From contig NZ_JAARLZ010000006.1 of NCBI RefSeq assembly GCF_011759365.1, forward strand, positions 186,001-250,000: DNA of 64,000 nt, in the 5' to 3' direction. The notes under the pieces are model-generated. The model ran no database searches. It saw nothing but the letters and a program-made list of their open reading frames with translations, and had not been told where the DNA came from. Below are positions 54,922-64,000 of the stretch, piece after piece; position 1 is the stretch's first letter, and every line of letters begins with the position of its first letter. The position numbers were made by a program, and so were the translations under genes. This DNA comes from Luteibacter anthropi (GTDB lineage Bacteria; Pseudomonadota; Gammaproteobacteria; Xanthomonadales; Rhodanobacteraceae).

Positions 54922-56001
54922 ATGCAAGACATCCCGTTGAGACATCGCCCACCACATCCGCTCTGGCGCTGGGCGCTGATTGGCGTTGCGGTAGCCGGAT
55001 CGGCCGCTGCGTTCGGCTACGTGGGTGGCTGGCTGGCTCCCGACCGCCTCTCGCCCGATCGCCTCGTGGACTCCCTGCAGGCCAATGGCGGCGATCACCC
55101 CGGATACCGTCGCAACCACGCCAAAGGCGTTTGCGTGGCCGGGTATTTCGAATCAAGCGGCGCGCTCGTGCCGTATTCGTCGTCACCCCTGTTCCAGCCG
55201 GGCCGTACGCCGGTGGTGGGGCGCCTGGCCATACCGGGCGGCAACCCGTACGCCCCGGACAGCTCCGCACCCATCCGCAGCTTTGCGCTGCGCTTCGACC
55301 TGGCCGATGGCGAGCAGTGGCGCACGGGCATGAACGCCATGCCAGTGTTCCCCGTGTCCACGCCCGAAGCGTTCTACGAGCTCCAGCTGGCGAGCCATCC
55401 CCAGCCGGGTACGGGCAAGCCCGATCCGGAGAAGATGAAGGCCTTCTTTGCGACCCACCCTGAAACCACGCCTTTCCTGGCGTGGGTAAAGACGGCGCAT
55501 CCCTCCGCCAGCTACGCCACCGAGACCTACAACAGCCTCAATGCGTTCTACCTGCGTGACGCAGGGGGCGTCCGTCATGCGGTGCGCTGGCGGGTGCAGC
55601 CCGAGGCCGCATCCACCGGCGACGGTGGCCCGGCGGCGGGCGACACCGACTACCTCGCAAACGACCTGCGCCAGCGCCTCAAGGCCGGTCCGCTGCGATG
55701 GAAGCTGCTGATGACCTTTGCCGCCGCAGGCGATCCGGTGAACGATGCCGCCAGCGTGTGGCCGGATGGTCGCCAGGAAGTCGATGCGGGCACGGTGGTG
55801 ATCGACAGCGAGCAGGCCCAGGACAGCGGTGCCTGTCGCGATGTCAATTACGATCCCACCATCCTGCCGCGAGGCATCGAAGTCTCGGACGACCCCCTGC
55901 TGGCCGCGCGATCCGCGGCATACGCGGAGTCCTACCTCAGACGAACGTCAGAGGAGGGCCACCTGCCGGGCACGGCAGCCCCGAAGGAGGCTGCGCGATG
56001 A
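54922..56001 (+). CDS. catalase-related peroxidase (SrpA-like), membrane anchored
   Basis: 359 residues. One N-terminal helix (WALIGVAVAGSAAAFGYVGG), then a minimal catalase fold: HPGYRRNHAKGVCVAGYFE (distal His), YSSSPLFQPGRTPVVGR, GTDYLANDL-like GDTDYLANDLRQRL, and a proximal region near DPTILPRGIEVS. Shorter than true catalases; probably a peroxidase facing the periplasm. Overlaps the cytochrome b561 gene. Confidence 0.88.
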   Translation: MQDIPLRHRPPHPLWRWALIGVAVAGSAAAFGYVGGWLAPDRLSPDRLVDSLQANGGDHPGYRRNHAKGVCVAGYFESSGALVPYSSSPLFQPGRTPVVGRLAIPGGNPYAPDSSAPIRSFALRFDLADGEQWRTGMNAMPVFPVSTPEAFYELQLASHPQPGTGKPDPEKMKAFFATHPETTPFLAWVKTAHPSASYATETYNSLNAFYLRDAGGVRHAVRWRVQPEAASTGDGGPAAGDTDYLANDLRQRLKAGPLRWKLLMTFAAAGDPVNDAASVWPDGRQEVDAGTVVIDSEQAQDSGACRDVNYDPTILPRGIEVSDDPLLAARSAAYAESYLRRTSEEGHLPGTAAPKEAAR

Positions 56002-56537
56002 ACGGCCAGCCGATGTTCCACCCGTTTGCTCGAGTGATTCATTGGCTGATGGCCGCCATGATCCTGGCCATGCTCTTCATCGGGGCAGGGATGGTCAGCA
56101 CGGTGTCGGAGAAGCACCAATGGCTCGTGGGCATCCACAAGCCGCTGGGCATCGCCGTCTTCGTGCTGGCGCTGGTCAGGCTCGGGTTCCGCCTCACCCA
56201 TCCGGCGCCGCCGCTGCCGGCCGATCTGCCGCTATGGCAGAAACTGGCTGCTCACGCCTCCCACTGGCTGCTCTACGCCTTGATGCTTGCCATGCCGCTG
56301 ATCGGCTGGGGCATGCTCTCGGCAGGTGGCTATCCGGTAACGCTGGGTGCGGGGCTGCAACTGCCGGCGATCCTGCCTGCCGATGCGACGCTGTTCGCCT
56401 GGTTACGTGAATCGCACCGCTATCTCGCGTGGCTGTTCTTCCTCACCTTCCTGGCCCATATGGGCGCAGCCCTCATGCACGGGCTGATCCGCAGGGATGG
56501 CGTGCTGCGGAGCATGACGGGCGGCGGTCGCGACTGA
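55998..56537 (+). CDS. cytochrome b561
   Basis: 179 residues, four membrane helices. Histidine ligands in HPFARVIHWLMAAMIL, HKPLGIAVF, HWLLYALMLAMP and HRYLAWLFF. It would pass electrons from quinol to the neighbouring peroxidase. Confidence 0.92.
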   Translation: MNGQPMFHPFARVIHWLMAAMILAMLFIGAGMVSTVSEKHQWLVGIHKPLGIAVFVLALVRLGFRLTHPAPPLPADLPLWQKLAAHASHWLLYALMLAMPLIGWGMLSAGGYPVTLGAGLQLPAILPADATLFAWLRESHRYLAWLFFLTFLAHMGAALMHGLIRRDGVLRSMTGGGRD

Positions 56538-56581
56538 CCTTGCGGGGCGACAAGGCGGTGTGCGCCCGGCACAATGCCGGG

Positions 56582-57634
56582 ATGCGCATCGCCTTCGTCG
56601 CCCTCGTTTCCCTGCTGGCCGGATGCCGCTCGCTCGGCTATTACGCGCACGTGGCGAACGGGCAGGCATCGCTGATCGTGCATCGCCGCGCCATCGATGC
56701 CGTGGTGGCCGATCCGAAGACCCCTGAAACCACGCGCCGGCGGCTGGAGCTGGCACGCGAGGCGCGCCGCTTTGCATCCGCGCATCTCGACCTGCCGGAC
56801 AACCGCAGCTACACCTACTACGTGGCGCTCGACCGCCCCTGGGTGGCCTGGAACGTCTTCGCCACGCCCGAACTTTCCGTGGCACCGGTGACGCACTGCT
56901 TTCCCATCGCAGGATGCGTGGCGTATCGCGGCTATTTCCGCAAGGAACTGGCTGACCGCGAGGCGACCCGTGAAGCCGCAATGGGTCACGACGTGACGGT
57001 CGGCGAGGTACCGGCGTATTCGACGCTGGGCTGGTTCGCCGATCCCGTGCTGAGCAGCATGCTCCGCTGGGACGACGACACGCTTGCCGGCACCATCTTC
57101 CATGAGCTGGCTCACCAGAAGATCTACGTGAAGAACGACTCGTCGTTCAACGAGTCGTATGCCAACTTCGTGGAAGATGAAGGCGTGCGCGAGTGGCGTG
57201 CTGCGAAAGGATTACCTGCGCCGGACGACAAAGGCGAGGCGCTGGATCGCGAATTCACCACCCAGGTGCTCGCCCTGCGCGACCGCCTGAAAGTCATCTA
57301 CGAAGGGCAGGGCAGCGATGCCGGCAAACGGTTGGCCAAGGCAGAGGAGTTCGAGGATTTTCGCGGACGTTACCTCGCCTGGCGCGATGGCGAGGCCGGT
57401 GGCGACCGTCGCTACGACCGCTGGATGTCGCGCCCGCTGAACAATGCGCGCCTGCTGCCCTTTGGCCTCTATGACACCTGGAAGCCGTCCTTCGCCAGGC
57501 TTTTTGCGGAAACGGGGCGCGACTGGCCTGCGTTCTTTGCCGCGGTACGGCGTCTGGCCGACCTTCCGCCCGCGGAGCGGACCCGGGAGCTGGAGCGGCT
57601 CCGCGGCAAGGCTCCGCCGGAAGTCAAGGGTTAA
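56582..57634 (+). CDS. putative zinc aminopeptidase lipoprotein
   Basis: 350 residues from ATG 56582. Lipobox LLAGC (C15), zinc motif HELAH (H174/H178) and NESYANFVEDEG supplying the third ligand. Matches the 'putative aminopeptidase' family (Aminopep). Outer- or inner-membrane anchored, periplasmic. Confidence 0.88.
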   Translation: MRIAFVALVSLLAGCRSLGYYAHVANGQASLIVHRRAIDAVVADPKTPETTRRRLELAREARRFASAHLDLPDNRSYTYYVALDRPWVAWNVFATPELSVAPVTHCFPIAGCVAYRGYFRKELADREATREAAMGHDVTVGEVPAYSTLGWFADPVLSSMLRWDDDTLAGTIFHELAHQKIYVKNDSSFNESYANFVEDEGVREWRAAKGLPAPDDKGEALDREFTTQVLALRDRLKVIYEGQGSDAGKRLAKAEEFEDFRGRYLAWRDGEAGGDRRYDRWMSRPLNNARLLPFGLYDTWKPSFARLFAETGRDWPAFFAAVRRLADLPPAERTRELERLRGKAPPEVKG

Positions 57635-57738
57635 CCGGTCGCCGGCGTTCGCACAGGGAAACACAGCGTTCGGAGCGGTCCGTTTCCCGAGCGGGCAAGC
57701 GTTGTATGGTGAACCATTGCATCGGCGAGGTTCATGCC

Positions 57739-58995
57739 ATGTCCCTGGTTCAATCGTGGCTGCGAGTGCGCTTCTGGAAGCGCGTCGCAGCCGGTTTCGT
57801 GCTCGGCGCGCTGGCCGGGTGGCTGCTGGGTCCGCAGGCCGCCACGTGGTTCGGCCCGCTCGGCACGCTCTACGTCACCCTGATCAAGATGATCGCGGTG
57901 CCGCTGGTGTTTTTCGCCGTGCTGCACAGTGTTTCCAGCCTGCACGGCGTCAAGGACGTCGCGGCGCTGGGCTCGCGTACCTTCCTGTGGTTCGCCACCA
58001 CGGCCACCCTCGCGGTGCTGGTGGGTTTGCTGGTGGCGCATGTCACCCAGCCGGGGCTGGGCGTGGAAGGCCTCACGGCACCCGTGGATTGGAAACCGCG
58101 CGAGGTGCCCGAGCCGGTGAAGGTGTTGCTTGATATCGTGCCCGCCAATCCGTTCAAGGCGCTGTCCGAAGGCAAGATCCTCCAGGTGATTTTCTTCGCC
58201 GGCCTGCTGGGACTGGCGCTGGTGAAGATCGGTGAGAAATCCGCACGGCTGCGCGAACTCGCCAACGAAGCGAACGACGGCATGATCCAGGTCACCCGTT
58301 TCGTGCTTGAAGTCACCCCGCTGGGTACGTTCGGCCTGATCGCCGCGCTAGTAGGCAGCTATGGCTTCGAGAAGCTGTTGCCGCTGGCGTCGTTCGTCGG
58401 TGCGCTTTATCTCGCCTGCGCCTTGCAGATCGTGGTCGTCTACGGCGGCCTGCTGCTGTCGCATGGCCTTAATCCGTGGAAGTTCTTCCGTGCGGCGTTT
58501 CCTGCCATGCAGGTGGCTTTCACTTCGTCGTCGAGCTTCGCCGCCATGCCCATTGCGCTGCGCAGCGTAGTGCGCAATCTCGGCGTGAAGGAGGAATATG
58601 CCGCCTTCGCCGTACCGCTGGGCGCGAGCATCAAGATGGACGGTTGTGGTGCCATTTACCCGGCGATTTCCGCGGTATTCGTGGCGCAGTATTTCCACGT
58701 CGACCTGCAGCCGGCGCAATACCTGATCATCCTGCTGGCATCGGTGCTGGGTTCGTTCGGCACTGCCGGCGTGCCCGGCACGGCCACGGTCATGGTGACC
58801 CTGGTACTCAGCTCGGCGGGGCTGCCGCTGGAAGGCATCGGTTACCTGGTGGCGATCGATCGCATTCTCGACATGATGCGCACCATGACCAACGTCACCG
58901 GCCAGATGGTGGTACCCGTGCTGGTCGCACGCGAGCGCGGCATCCTCGACATGTCAATCTACAACCGCGCCTCCAGCGAACTAGCCACCGTGTAG
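57739..58995 (+). CDS. gltP: dicarboxylate/amino acid:cation symporter
   Basis: 418 residues from ATG 57739. SDF family: helices with LYVTLIKMIAVPLVFFAV, the SSSSFAAMPIAL hairpin (serine-rich), and IKMDGCGAIYPAI (NMDG-like, here KMDGCG). C4-dicarboxylate or glutamate uptake. The TAG stop is the first TAG of the REP array. Confidence 0.92.
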   Translation: MSLVQSWLRVRFWKRVAAGFVLGALAGWLLGPQAATWFGPLGTLYVTLIKMIAVPLVFFAVLHSVSSLHGVKDVAALGSRTFLWFATTATLAVLVGLLVAHVTQPGLGVEGLTAPVDWKPREVPEPVKVLLDIVPANPFKALSEGKILQVIFFAGLLGLALVKIGEKSARLRELANEANDGMIQVTRFVLEVTPLGTFGLIAALVGSYGFEKLLPLASFVGALYLACALQIVVVYGGLLLSHGLNPWKFFRAAFPAMQVAFTSSSSFAAMPIALRSVVRNLGVKEEYAAFAVPLGASIKMDGCGAIYPAISAVFVAQYFHVDLQPAQYLIILLASVLGSFGTAGVPGTATVMVTLVLSSAGLPLEGIGYLVAIDRILDMMRTMTNVTGQMVVPVLVARERGILDMSIYNRASSELATV

Positions 58996-59454
58996 GAGCG
59001 CGCCTGCGCGCGACCGGCATGGCCTCTGCGTTCGGGGCCAAGGTGTGCGTCTGCCGACGCGGTCGCGCGCGAGGCGCGCTCCTACAAATCACGGCCATGG
59101 GCGCCCGTCACCGTGTAGGAGCGCGCCTGCGCGCGACCGGCATGACCTCTGCGGCTGGGGCCGGGGTGTGCGTCTGCCGACGCGGTCGCGCGCGAGGCGC
59201 GCTCCTACAAATCACGGCCATGGGCATCCGTCACCGTGTAGGAGCGTGCTTGCGCGCGACCGACATGACCTCTGCGTTCGGGGCCGGGGTATGCGTCTGC
59301 CGACGCGGTCGCGCGCGAGGCGCGCTCCTACAAATCAGGGTCATGGGTGCCCGTCACCGTGTAGGAGCGTGCTTGCGCGCGACCGGCATGACCTCTGCGG
59401 TCGGGGCCGGGGTGTGCGTCTGCCGACGCGGTCGCGCGCGAGGCGCGCTCCTAC
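58992..59454. repeat. tandem array of REP pairs, 123-bp period
   Basis: Four REP pairs starting at 58992, 59115, 59238 and 59361, each with the same centre (GGCCTCTGCG-type and GTGCGTCTGCCGACGC) and spacer AAATCACGGCCATGGGC. Fills the gap to the cytochrome c gene. Confidence 0.95.
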
Positions 59455-59457
59455 AGG

Positions 59458-60261
59458 TTACGGTTTTGGTTTGTGGGTGGACATGTGTTTCAGGTAGGCC
59501 ACGAGGTCGTCCAGGTCGGCGTCGGACAGCACCTCAGGGCGGAAGGCTGGCATTTTTGCCTGCGGCCAGTGGCGCAGATCCTGCGGATTACGGATCAGCT
59601 TGCGCAGGTAGCCTGCCTGGAGGTATTCGGTGGGGCTGTAGGGGATATTGAGGTCCGGGCCGAGCTTCGCATCGCCCTGGCCATTGAGCGTGTGGCAGGT
59701 GATGCAGTTGCGCTGGAACACGGCGAAACCGTGCTTCACCTTCGTACTGGCATTCGCTGCCGGATTCATCGCAGGAAAACGCTCAGCCGGCCCGGGCATC
59801 ACCTTCACCGAGGCGATCTGGTACGGCCACTGTTCCGGTCCGATATTGCCGGCCTCCGGATGCAGCCAGACGAGGTAGAACGGCCCGGCACCGTGATCCT
59901 TGCCCTGTAGTTGCGGCCAGTGCGTGTCATCCGGTTCCACGGCCAGCCACGCCTCGGCGCCATGCCCATCCAGGATCAGCGCAGCGGGGATATCGGCGGC
60001 AAAGCCATCCTCCGCGACGAACTGGAGGTTGGCATCGACAGGCGTGCCTTCCAGCAAGGCCTTCATCGGCACGGCGCGATAGGTGCGGTCGTCGTGGTAG
60101 GAGACATCGCCCGTGACGCGGATATCGCGGGCATCGGCGCGCTTGAGCAGCTGGGCGGTGGTCAACGGCTTCGCGCCGTGGCCGGTGTCTACGGTGAGGG
60201 TGCCGGCGTGAGCCATGCCGGCAGCACACAAGGCGAGGAAAAGAGCAGTCAGGGCGCGCAT
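59458..60261 (-). CDS. c-type cytochrome fused to a molybdopterin-like domain
   Basis: 267 residues. Signal peptide 1-19. Residues 25-150 resemble the oxidoreductase molybdopterin-binding fold ([14 protein letters not shown]). Residues 170-260 are a class-I cytochrome c with CITCH heme motif and distal-Met candidates (AKMPAF). Periplasmic electron carrier. Confidence 0.82.
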   Translation of the reverse strand: MRALTALFLALCAAGMAHAGTLTVDTGHGAKPLTTAQLLKRADARDIRVTGDVSYHDDRTYRAVPMKALLEGTPVDANLQFVAEDGFAADIPAALILDGHGAEAWLAVEPDDTHWPQLQGKDHGAGPFYLVWLHPEAGNIGPEQWPYQIASVKVMPGPAERFPAMNPAANASTKVKHGFAVFQRNCITCHTLNGQGDAKLGPDLNIPYSPTEYLQAGYLRKLIRNPQDLRHWPQAKMPAFRPEVLSDADLDDLVAYLKHMSTHKPKP

Positions 60262-60366
60262 TTCACGGTTCCTTCGTTGGCTGGCGGGTGACGATATGTC
60301 GCGTTACCCTCGATTATCTTCCCTGCGTCCCCATGTGGGAATGCCGACACGTTCACGGATTCCGTC

Positions 60367-60750
60367 ATGGCCGATACCACCGTTCCCGAGTTCTTCGAGC
60401 GCTTCGCGATGCCCCGCATCACCAGCGCCGGGCTCGATGCCGATCTCGCGGCCGACGACAACCGCCTCGTCATCCTGTTCCTGTGGGGGCGCGATTGCCC
60501 CAACTGCGACATCGCCAAGCGGCAGATCCTGCTCACGCCGGAGCGCTTCCAGTGGCCCGAAGTGCGCTGGCTCAGCGACAACGTCTACGACGATCCGGCC
60601 ATGGCGACCCGCTTCGGGTTGCACGGCATTCCTGCCTTCTTCGTGTTTCACCGGGGCAGGAAGCTCGGCAAGATCACCCCATGGCCGGGCACGGAACGCT
60701 TCGTCGAGGCCGTGGAAAAACAGATCCAGCTCACCGGCGCCAGCGCATGA
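60367..60750 (+). CDS. thioredoxin family protein
   Basis: 127 residues. Thioredoxin fold with active site CPNC (C44, C47), cis-Pro region [10 protein letters not shown]. Overlaps pncB by 4 bp, an odd partner. Confidence 0.88.
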   Translation: MADTTVPEFFERFAMPRITSAGLDADLAADDNRLVILFLWGRDCPNCDIAKRQILLTPERFQWPEVRWLSDNVYDDPAMATRFGLHGIPAFFVFHRGRKLGKITPWPGTERFVEAVEKQIQLTGASA

Positions 60751-61931
60751 TTATCCAGTCGCTGCTCGACACCGACTTGTACAAATTCACCATGATGCAG
60801 GTGGTATTGCATCAGTACCCAGCGGCGCAGGTGGAATACCGTTTCCGTTGCCGCACGCCGGGCGTGGATCTCGCGCCACTGGTGGGCCGCATCCGCGAAG
60901 AGCTGGATCATCTGTGTTCGCTGCGTTTCGCGGACGATGAGCTGGCATATCTGCGCAGTCTGCGATTCATCGACAGCGACTTCGTGGATTTCCTGGGCCT
61001 GTTCCATCTCAACGCCAAGTACGTCACGGTGAAGCCCTCGGACGATGCGGCGGGGGAGATCGAGATCATCATCTCGGGGCCCTGGCTGCACACCATCATG
61101 TTCGAAGTGCCGCTGCTTGCCATCGTCAACGAGCTGTACTTCCGCAGCGTGCATCCGGATCTTTCCATGGACGAGGGCAGGGCACGGCTACGCGCGAAGA
61201 TTGCACTACTTCGCGATACCCCGGGGTTCGGGAAGGTGCGTATTGCGGATTACGGCACGCGCAGGCGTTTCTCCCGCGCGTGGCACGAGGAAGCGCTGGG
61301 CATCATGGCGTCGGAGTGGGGCACGCAACTGGCGGGCACAAGCAACGTGTGGTTCGCGATGCGCAAGGGCCTGGTGCCTATCGGCAGCATGGCACATGAA
61401 TACCTTCAGGCTTTCCAGTCGCTGGGGCCGCGCCTGCGTGATTCGCAGACGGCGGCATTGGAGGCATGGGCGCGCGAGTATCGAGGTGACCTGGGCATTG
61501 CCCTGTCGGATGTCTATGGCCTGGATGCTTTCCTGCGCGATTTCGATATGTACTTCTGCAAGCTTTTCGACGGCGCCCGCCACGATTCCGGCGACCCGTT
61601 CACCTGGGGTGACCGGGTGCTGGCGCATTACGAGACCAACAGGGTCGATCCGCGCACCAAGACGCTCGTATTCAGTGACGGCCTCACCATCCCGAGGGTG
61701 ATGGAACTGTACAGACACTTCGAGGGCCGTTGCAACCTGTCGTTTGGCGTAGGCACGAACCTCACCAACGACGTGGGGCCGGATGCGCTGAACATCGTGA
61801 TCAAGATGACCCGCTGCAATGGCCAGCCGGTGGCGAAGCTGTCGGATTCACCGGGAAAGAGCATGTGCGACGACCCCGAGTACATCGCTTATCTGCGTCG
61901 CGTCTTCGACCTGCCTGCCTCACACGTGTAG
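60747..61931 (+). CDS. pncB: nicotinate phosphoribosyltransferase
   Basis: 394 residues. [32 protein letters not shown], and DGLTIP / GVGTNLTND are the NAPRTase landmarks. Salvages nicotinate to NaMN. With kmo it shows both de novo and salvage NAD routes. The TAG stop is REP-derived. Confidence 0.96.
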   Translation: MIIQSLLDTDLYKFTMMQVVLHQYPAAQVEYRFRCRTPGVDLAPLVGRIREELDHLCSLRFADDELAYLRSLRFIDSDFVDFLGLFHLNAKYVTVKPSDDAAGEIEIIISGPWLHTIMFEVPLLAIVNELYFRSVHPDLSMDEGRARLRAKIALLRDTPGFGKVRIADYGTRRRFSRAWHEEALGIMASEWGTQLAGTSNVWFAMRKGLVPIGSMAHEYLQAFQSLGPRLRDSQTAALEAWAREYRGDLGIALSDVYGLDAFLRDFDMYFCKLFDGARHDSGDPFTWGDRVLAHYETNRVDPRTKTLVFSDGLTIPRVMELYRHFEGRCNLSFGVGTNLTNDVGPDALNIVIKMTRCNGQPVAKLSDSPGKSMCDDPEYIAYLRRVFDLPASHV

Positions 61932-62012
61932 GAGCGCGCCTTGCGCGCGACCGGGGTGGCGAAAGCATTTCGGTGTTTCCGCAGAACCGGTCGCGCGCAA
62001 GCACGCTCCTAC
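61928..62012. repeat. GTAG-type REP pair
   Basis: Inverted pair; left GTAG contains the pncB stop TAG. Confidence 0.92.
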
Positions 62013-62047
62013 AGGGTGACGCCTCTCCAATGTCGCCCAATACACAT

Positions 62048-62132
62048 GTAGGAGCGCGCCTGCGCGCGACCGGCACGGCGGTGACATTTCTGTGTTTTCG
62101 CCACCCCGGTCGCGCGCGAGGCGCGCTCCTAC
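62048..62132. repeat. GTAG-type REP pair
   Basis: Second pair 35 bp after the previous one, between pncB and metQ. Confidence 0.92.
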
Positions 62133-62170
62133 AGGGTGGGGCGTGGCCGATGCGATCGGCCATGGGTGCA

Positions 62171-62980
62171 TCAGAAGGCCGGTAGCACGGCTCCGCCGTA
62201 GTTCTTCTCGATGAACGCCTTCACCTCGGGCGAAGTGAGCGCCTTGGCCAGCTTCTGGATGCGCGGATCGTCCTTGTTGTCGGCGCGCGTCACGAGGAAG
62301 TTCACGTACGGGGAATCCTTGTCCTCGATCAGCAGCGCATCTTTTACCGGATTGAGCTTGGCGGCCAGCGCATAGTTGGTGTTGATGAGCGCCAGATCCA
62401 CCTCGCCGAGAACGCGCGGCAGCATGGCGGCTTCCAGTTCGCGGAACTTGAGGTTCTTCGGGTTGCTGGCCACATCCTTCAGCGTGGCAAGCCGATCGTT
62501 CGGGTTCTTCAGCGTGATCAACCCGTGTTTCGCAAGCAGCAGCAGTGCGCGGCTGTTGTTGCTGGGATCGTTCGGGATCACGACGTCGGCGCCATCGGGC
62601 AGCTGGTCGATCGAGGTGTATTTGCGCGAATACGCACCGAACGGCTCGATATGCACGCCCACCACCTTCACCAGATGGGTGCCGCGCTCCTTGTTGAAGG
62701 CGTCGAGGTAAGGTTCGGTCTGGAAGAAGTTCGCATCGATCTGCTTCTGGTCCACCTGCATGTTCGGCTGCACGTAGTCCGTGAACACCTTGATCTCCAG
62801 GTCCACCCCTTCCTTGGCAAGCAGGGGCTTGATCTCCTTGAGGATCTCGGCGTGCGGCACCGGCGTGGCCGCCACGGTGAGCGTGGCCACGGCGTCGGAC
62901 TTGCCAGCGTCACCGCCGCCCGAACAGCCCGCCAGCAGCAGGGCGAGGGTGGCGGCAAGGGGCAGGAGAAGCTTCTTCAT
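62171..62980 (-). CDS. metQ: methionine ABC transporter substrate-binding lipoprotein
   Basis: 269 residues from ATG 62980. Lipobox LLAGC (C19), NlpA domain: PHAEILKEIKPLLAKEG, and DYVQPNMQVDQKQIDANFFQ. Binds methionine for MetNI. REP remnant lies between it and metI. Confidence 0.93.
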   Translation of the reverse strand: MKKLLLPLAATLALLLAGCSGGGDAGKSDAVATLTVAATPVPHAEILKEIKPLLAKEGVDLEIKVFTDYVQPNMQVDQKQIDANFFQTEPYLDAFNKERGTHLVKVVGVHIEPFGAYSRKYTSIDQLPDGADVVIPNDPSNNSRALLLLAKHGLITLKNPNDRLATLKDVASNPKNLKFRELEAAMLPRVLGEVDLALINTNYALAAKLNPVKDALLIEDKDSPYVNFLVTRADNKDDPRIQKLAKALTSPEVKAFIEKNYGGAVLPAF

Positions 62981-63055
62981 GGGGCGTCCGTGGCGAATGT
63001 TGCGGTGCGCCAGCATAGACGTCCATACCGCCGGATGCAAAAAGCCAGCGCGCAT

Positions 63056-63080
63056 GCAGGAGCGCGCCTCGCGCGCGACC
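63056..63080 (+). repeat. degenerate REP element
   Basis: One copy with GCAG in place of GTAG at its outer end. Confidence 0.8.
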
Positions 63081-63107
63081 GGGTCCGCGAAATCTCCGAG
63101 GGGCGCC

Positions 63108-63782
63108 TCAGCGCCGGCTGTACCGCGCCACCAGCCGATCCCCCAGCATCTGCAACACCTGCACCAGCACGATCAGCAGCGCCACGGTGACCAGCATGTA
63201 ATCCGGCTTGTAGCCGTTGTAACCGTACTGGTAGGCCAGTGCGCCCAGGCCGCCGGCCCCTACGATGCCACCCATGGCGGTATACCCGACCAGGGCCACG
63301 GCCGTGACCGTGGTGGCGGCGATGAGGCCCGGACGGGCCTCGGGCAGCAGCACGCGGGTGACGATCTGGCCCGTGGTGGCGCCCATCGCCTGGCTCGCCT
63401 CGATCACGCCGCGATCCACTTCGCGCAGCGCGGTTTCCACCAGGCGGGCGAAGAACGGCGCCGCGCCGATCACCAGCGGCACGATGGCGCCACGGATGCC
63501 GATGCTGACGCCCGTGATCGCCTGGGTGACCGGGATCAGCAGGATCATCAGGATGATGAAGGGAATGGAGCGCAGCACGTTCACCACCAGCGACAGCACG
63601 CCATAGAGCTTCGGTTGCGCGTGCAGCTGGCCGCGTGCCGTGAGGAACAGCCAGATGCCCAGGGGCAGGCCGAGCACCAGGGTGAACAGCAGCGAGCCGC
63701 CGAGCATCAGCAGGGTGTCGAGGCAGGCGCGGGCGATTTCCGGCCAGTCGATGTTGGGGAACAGGGTCTGCATGAGGTTCAT
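63108..63782 (-). CDS. metI: methionine ABC transporter permease
   Basis: 224 residues, five membrane helices. EAA loop region EASQAMGATTGQIVTRVLLP. Start overlaps the metN stop as ATGA. Confidence 0.95.
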   Translation of the reverse strand: MNLMQTLFPNIDWPEIARACLDTLLMLGGSLLFTLVLGLPLGIWLFLTARGQLHAQPKLYGVLSLVVNVLRSIPFIILMILLIPVTQAITGVSIGIRGAIVPLVIGAAPFFARLVETALREVDRGVIEASQAMGATTGQIVTRVLLPEARPGLIAATTVTAVALVGYTAMGGIVGAGGLGALAYQYGYNGYKPDYMLVTVALLIVLVQVLQMLGDRLVARYSRR

Positions 63783-64000
63783 CGGGCCACTTCCTCGATA
63801 TCGACGCCGGCGCTGCGGATCTGGATGAGTGCGTCTTCCAGGCGTTCGCCATTCATCGCCAGGGTGAGCTGGCCGTAGGGCGTGTCCTTGATGCGGTCGA
63901 TGCGACCGGACAGCAGGTTGTATTCGATGCCGGTATCGCGCACGACGCGGGACAGCAGCGGGGAATAGGTGGCATCGCCACGGAACGACAGCCGGAACAG
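63779..64000 (-). CDS. metN: methionine ABC transporter ATP-binding protein, N-terminal part beyond window
   Basis: Only the last ~73 codons are in the window. The stop overlaps metI by 4 bp. The visible part is the C-terminal NIL regulatory domain position. Assignment rests on synteny with metI/metQ. Confidence 0.8.
   Translation of the reverse strand: MFRLSFRGDATYSPLLSRVVRDTGIEYNLLSGRIDRIKDTPYGQLTLAMNGERLEDALIQIRSAGVDIEEVAR

Noticed and set aside
58476-59651. 391-residue frame across the symporter end and the REP array
   Set aside because: Out of frame with the symporter and then purely repeat translation; it stays open because the 123-bp unit is a multiple of three.

Overview
The window looks like a chromosomal segment of a high-GC gammaproteobacterium of the Xanthomonadales, most likely Rhodanobacteraceae (Luteibacter/Dyella-like). 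The reasons are the complete ccmABCDEFGHI operon, a bacterial kynurenine 3-monooxygenase, the succinyl-type MetX, a PhaR-type regulator and many GTAG-type REP palindromes resembling the SMAG elements of Stenotrophomonas. The genus is inferred from gene content and is not proven.

Positions 1 to about 25.0 kb are foreign DNA. From 1 to 16.5 kb lies the tail module of a lambda-like siphophage prophage in the classical order: head-tail joining proteins, U, V, G/GT (with a visible -1 slippery heptamer), H tape measure, M, L, K, I, J and tail-tip or fibre proteins. Several cassettes interrupt it: an antisense HNH homing endonuclease, a divergent pair with a lipoprotein gene, and a Rha regulator, some with their own terminators. 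From 16.5 to 25.0 kb there is an accessory region of mostly small genes of lower GC: an HTH-like protein, Hsp20, a C4-type small protein, a DUF3606 protein, a family of related ~75-residue proteins and an M23 peptidase. It ends exactly at the 3' end of a tRNA-Leu(CAA) gene, the likely attachment site. No integrase or lysis genes are visible in it, and none of the chromosomal REP elements occur in it.

From 25.1 kb on the genes are core chromosome: cysteine dioxygenase and metX; a TetR/flavin monooxygenase pair with twin operators; cytochrome c maturation; kmo; phaR; a marR-OMF-emrA-emrB efflux operon; tatD; two glycine-zipper lipoproteins; a SleB-like hydrolase; ygfZ; sdhAF4-sdhCDAB-sdhE-ygfX; lolCD; an ECF sigma/anti-sigma pair divergent from a catalase-like peroxidase and cytochrome b561; a zinc aminopeptidase; a dicarboxylate symporter; a cytochrome c fusion; thioredoxin-like/pncB; and metNIQ (metN cut by the window end).

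The most striking non-coding pattern is the REP element. It has inverted arms with GTAG at each outer end, occurs singly, as pairs, and as tandem arrays with 100-bp and 123-bp periods. In five separate genes (metX, the flavin monooxygenase, kmo, the symporter and pncB) the TAG of the element's GTAG end is itself the stop codon. In ccmH an element lies inside the reading frame ahead of the signal peptide.
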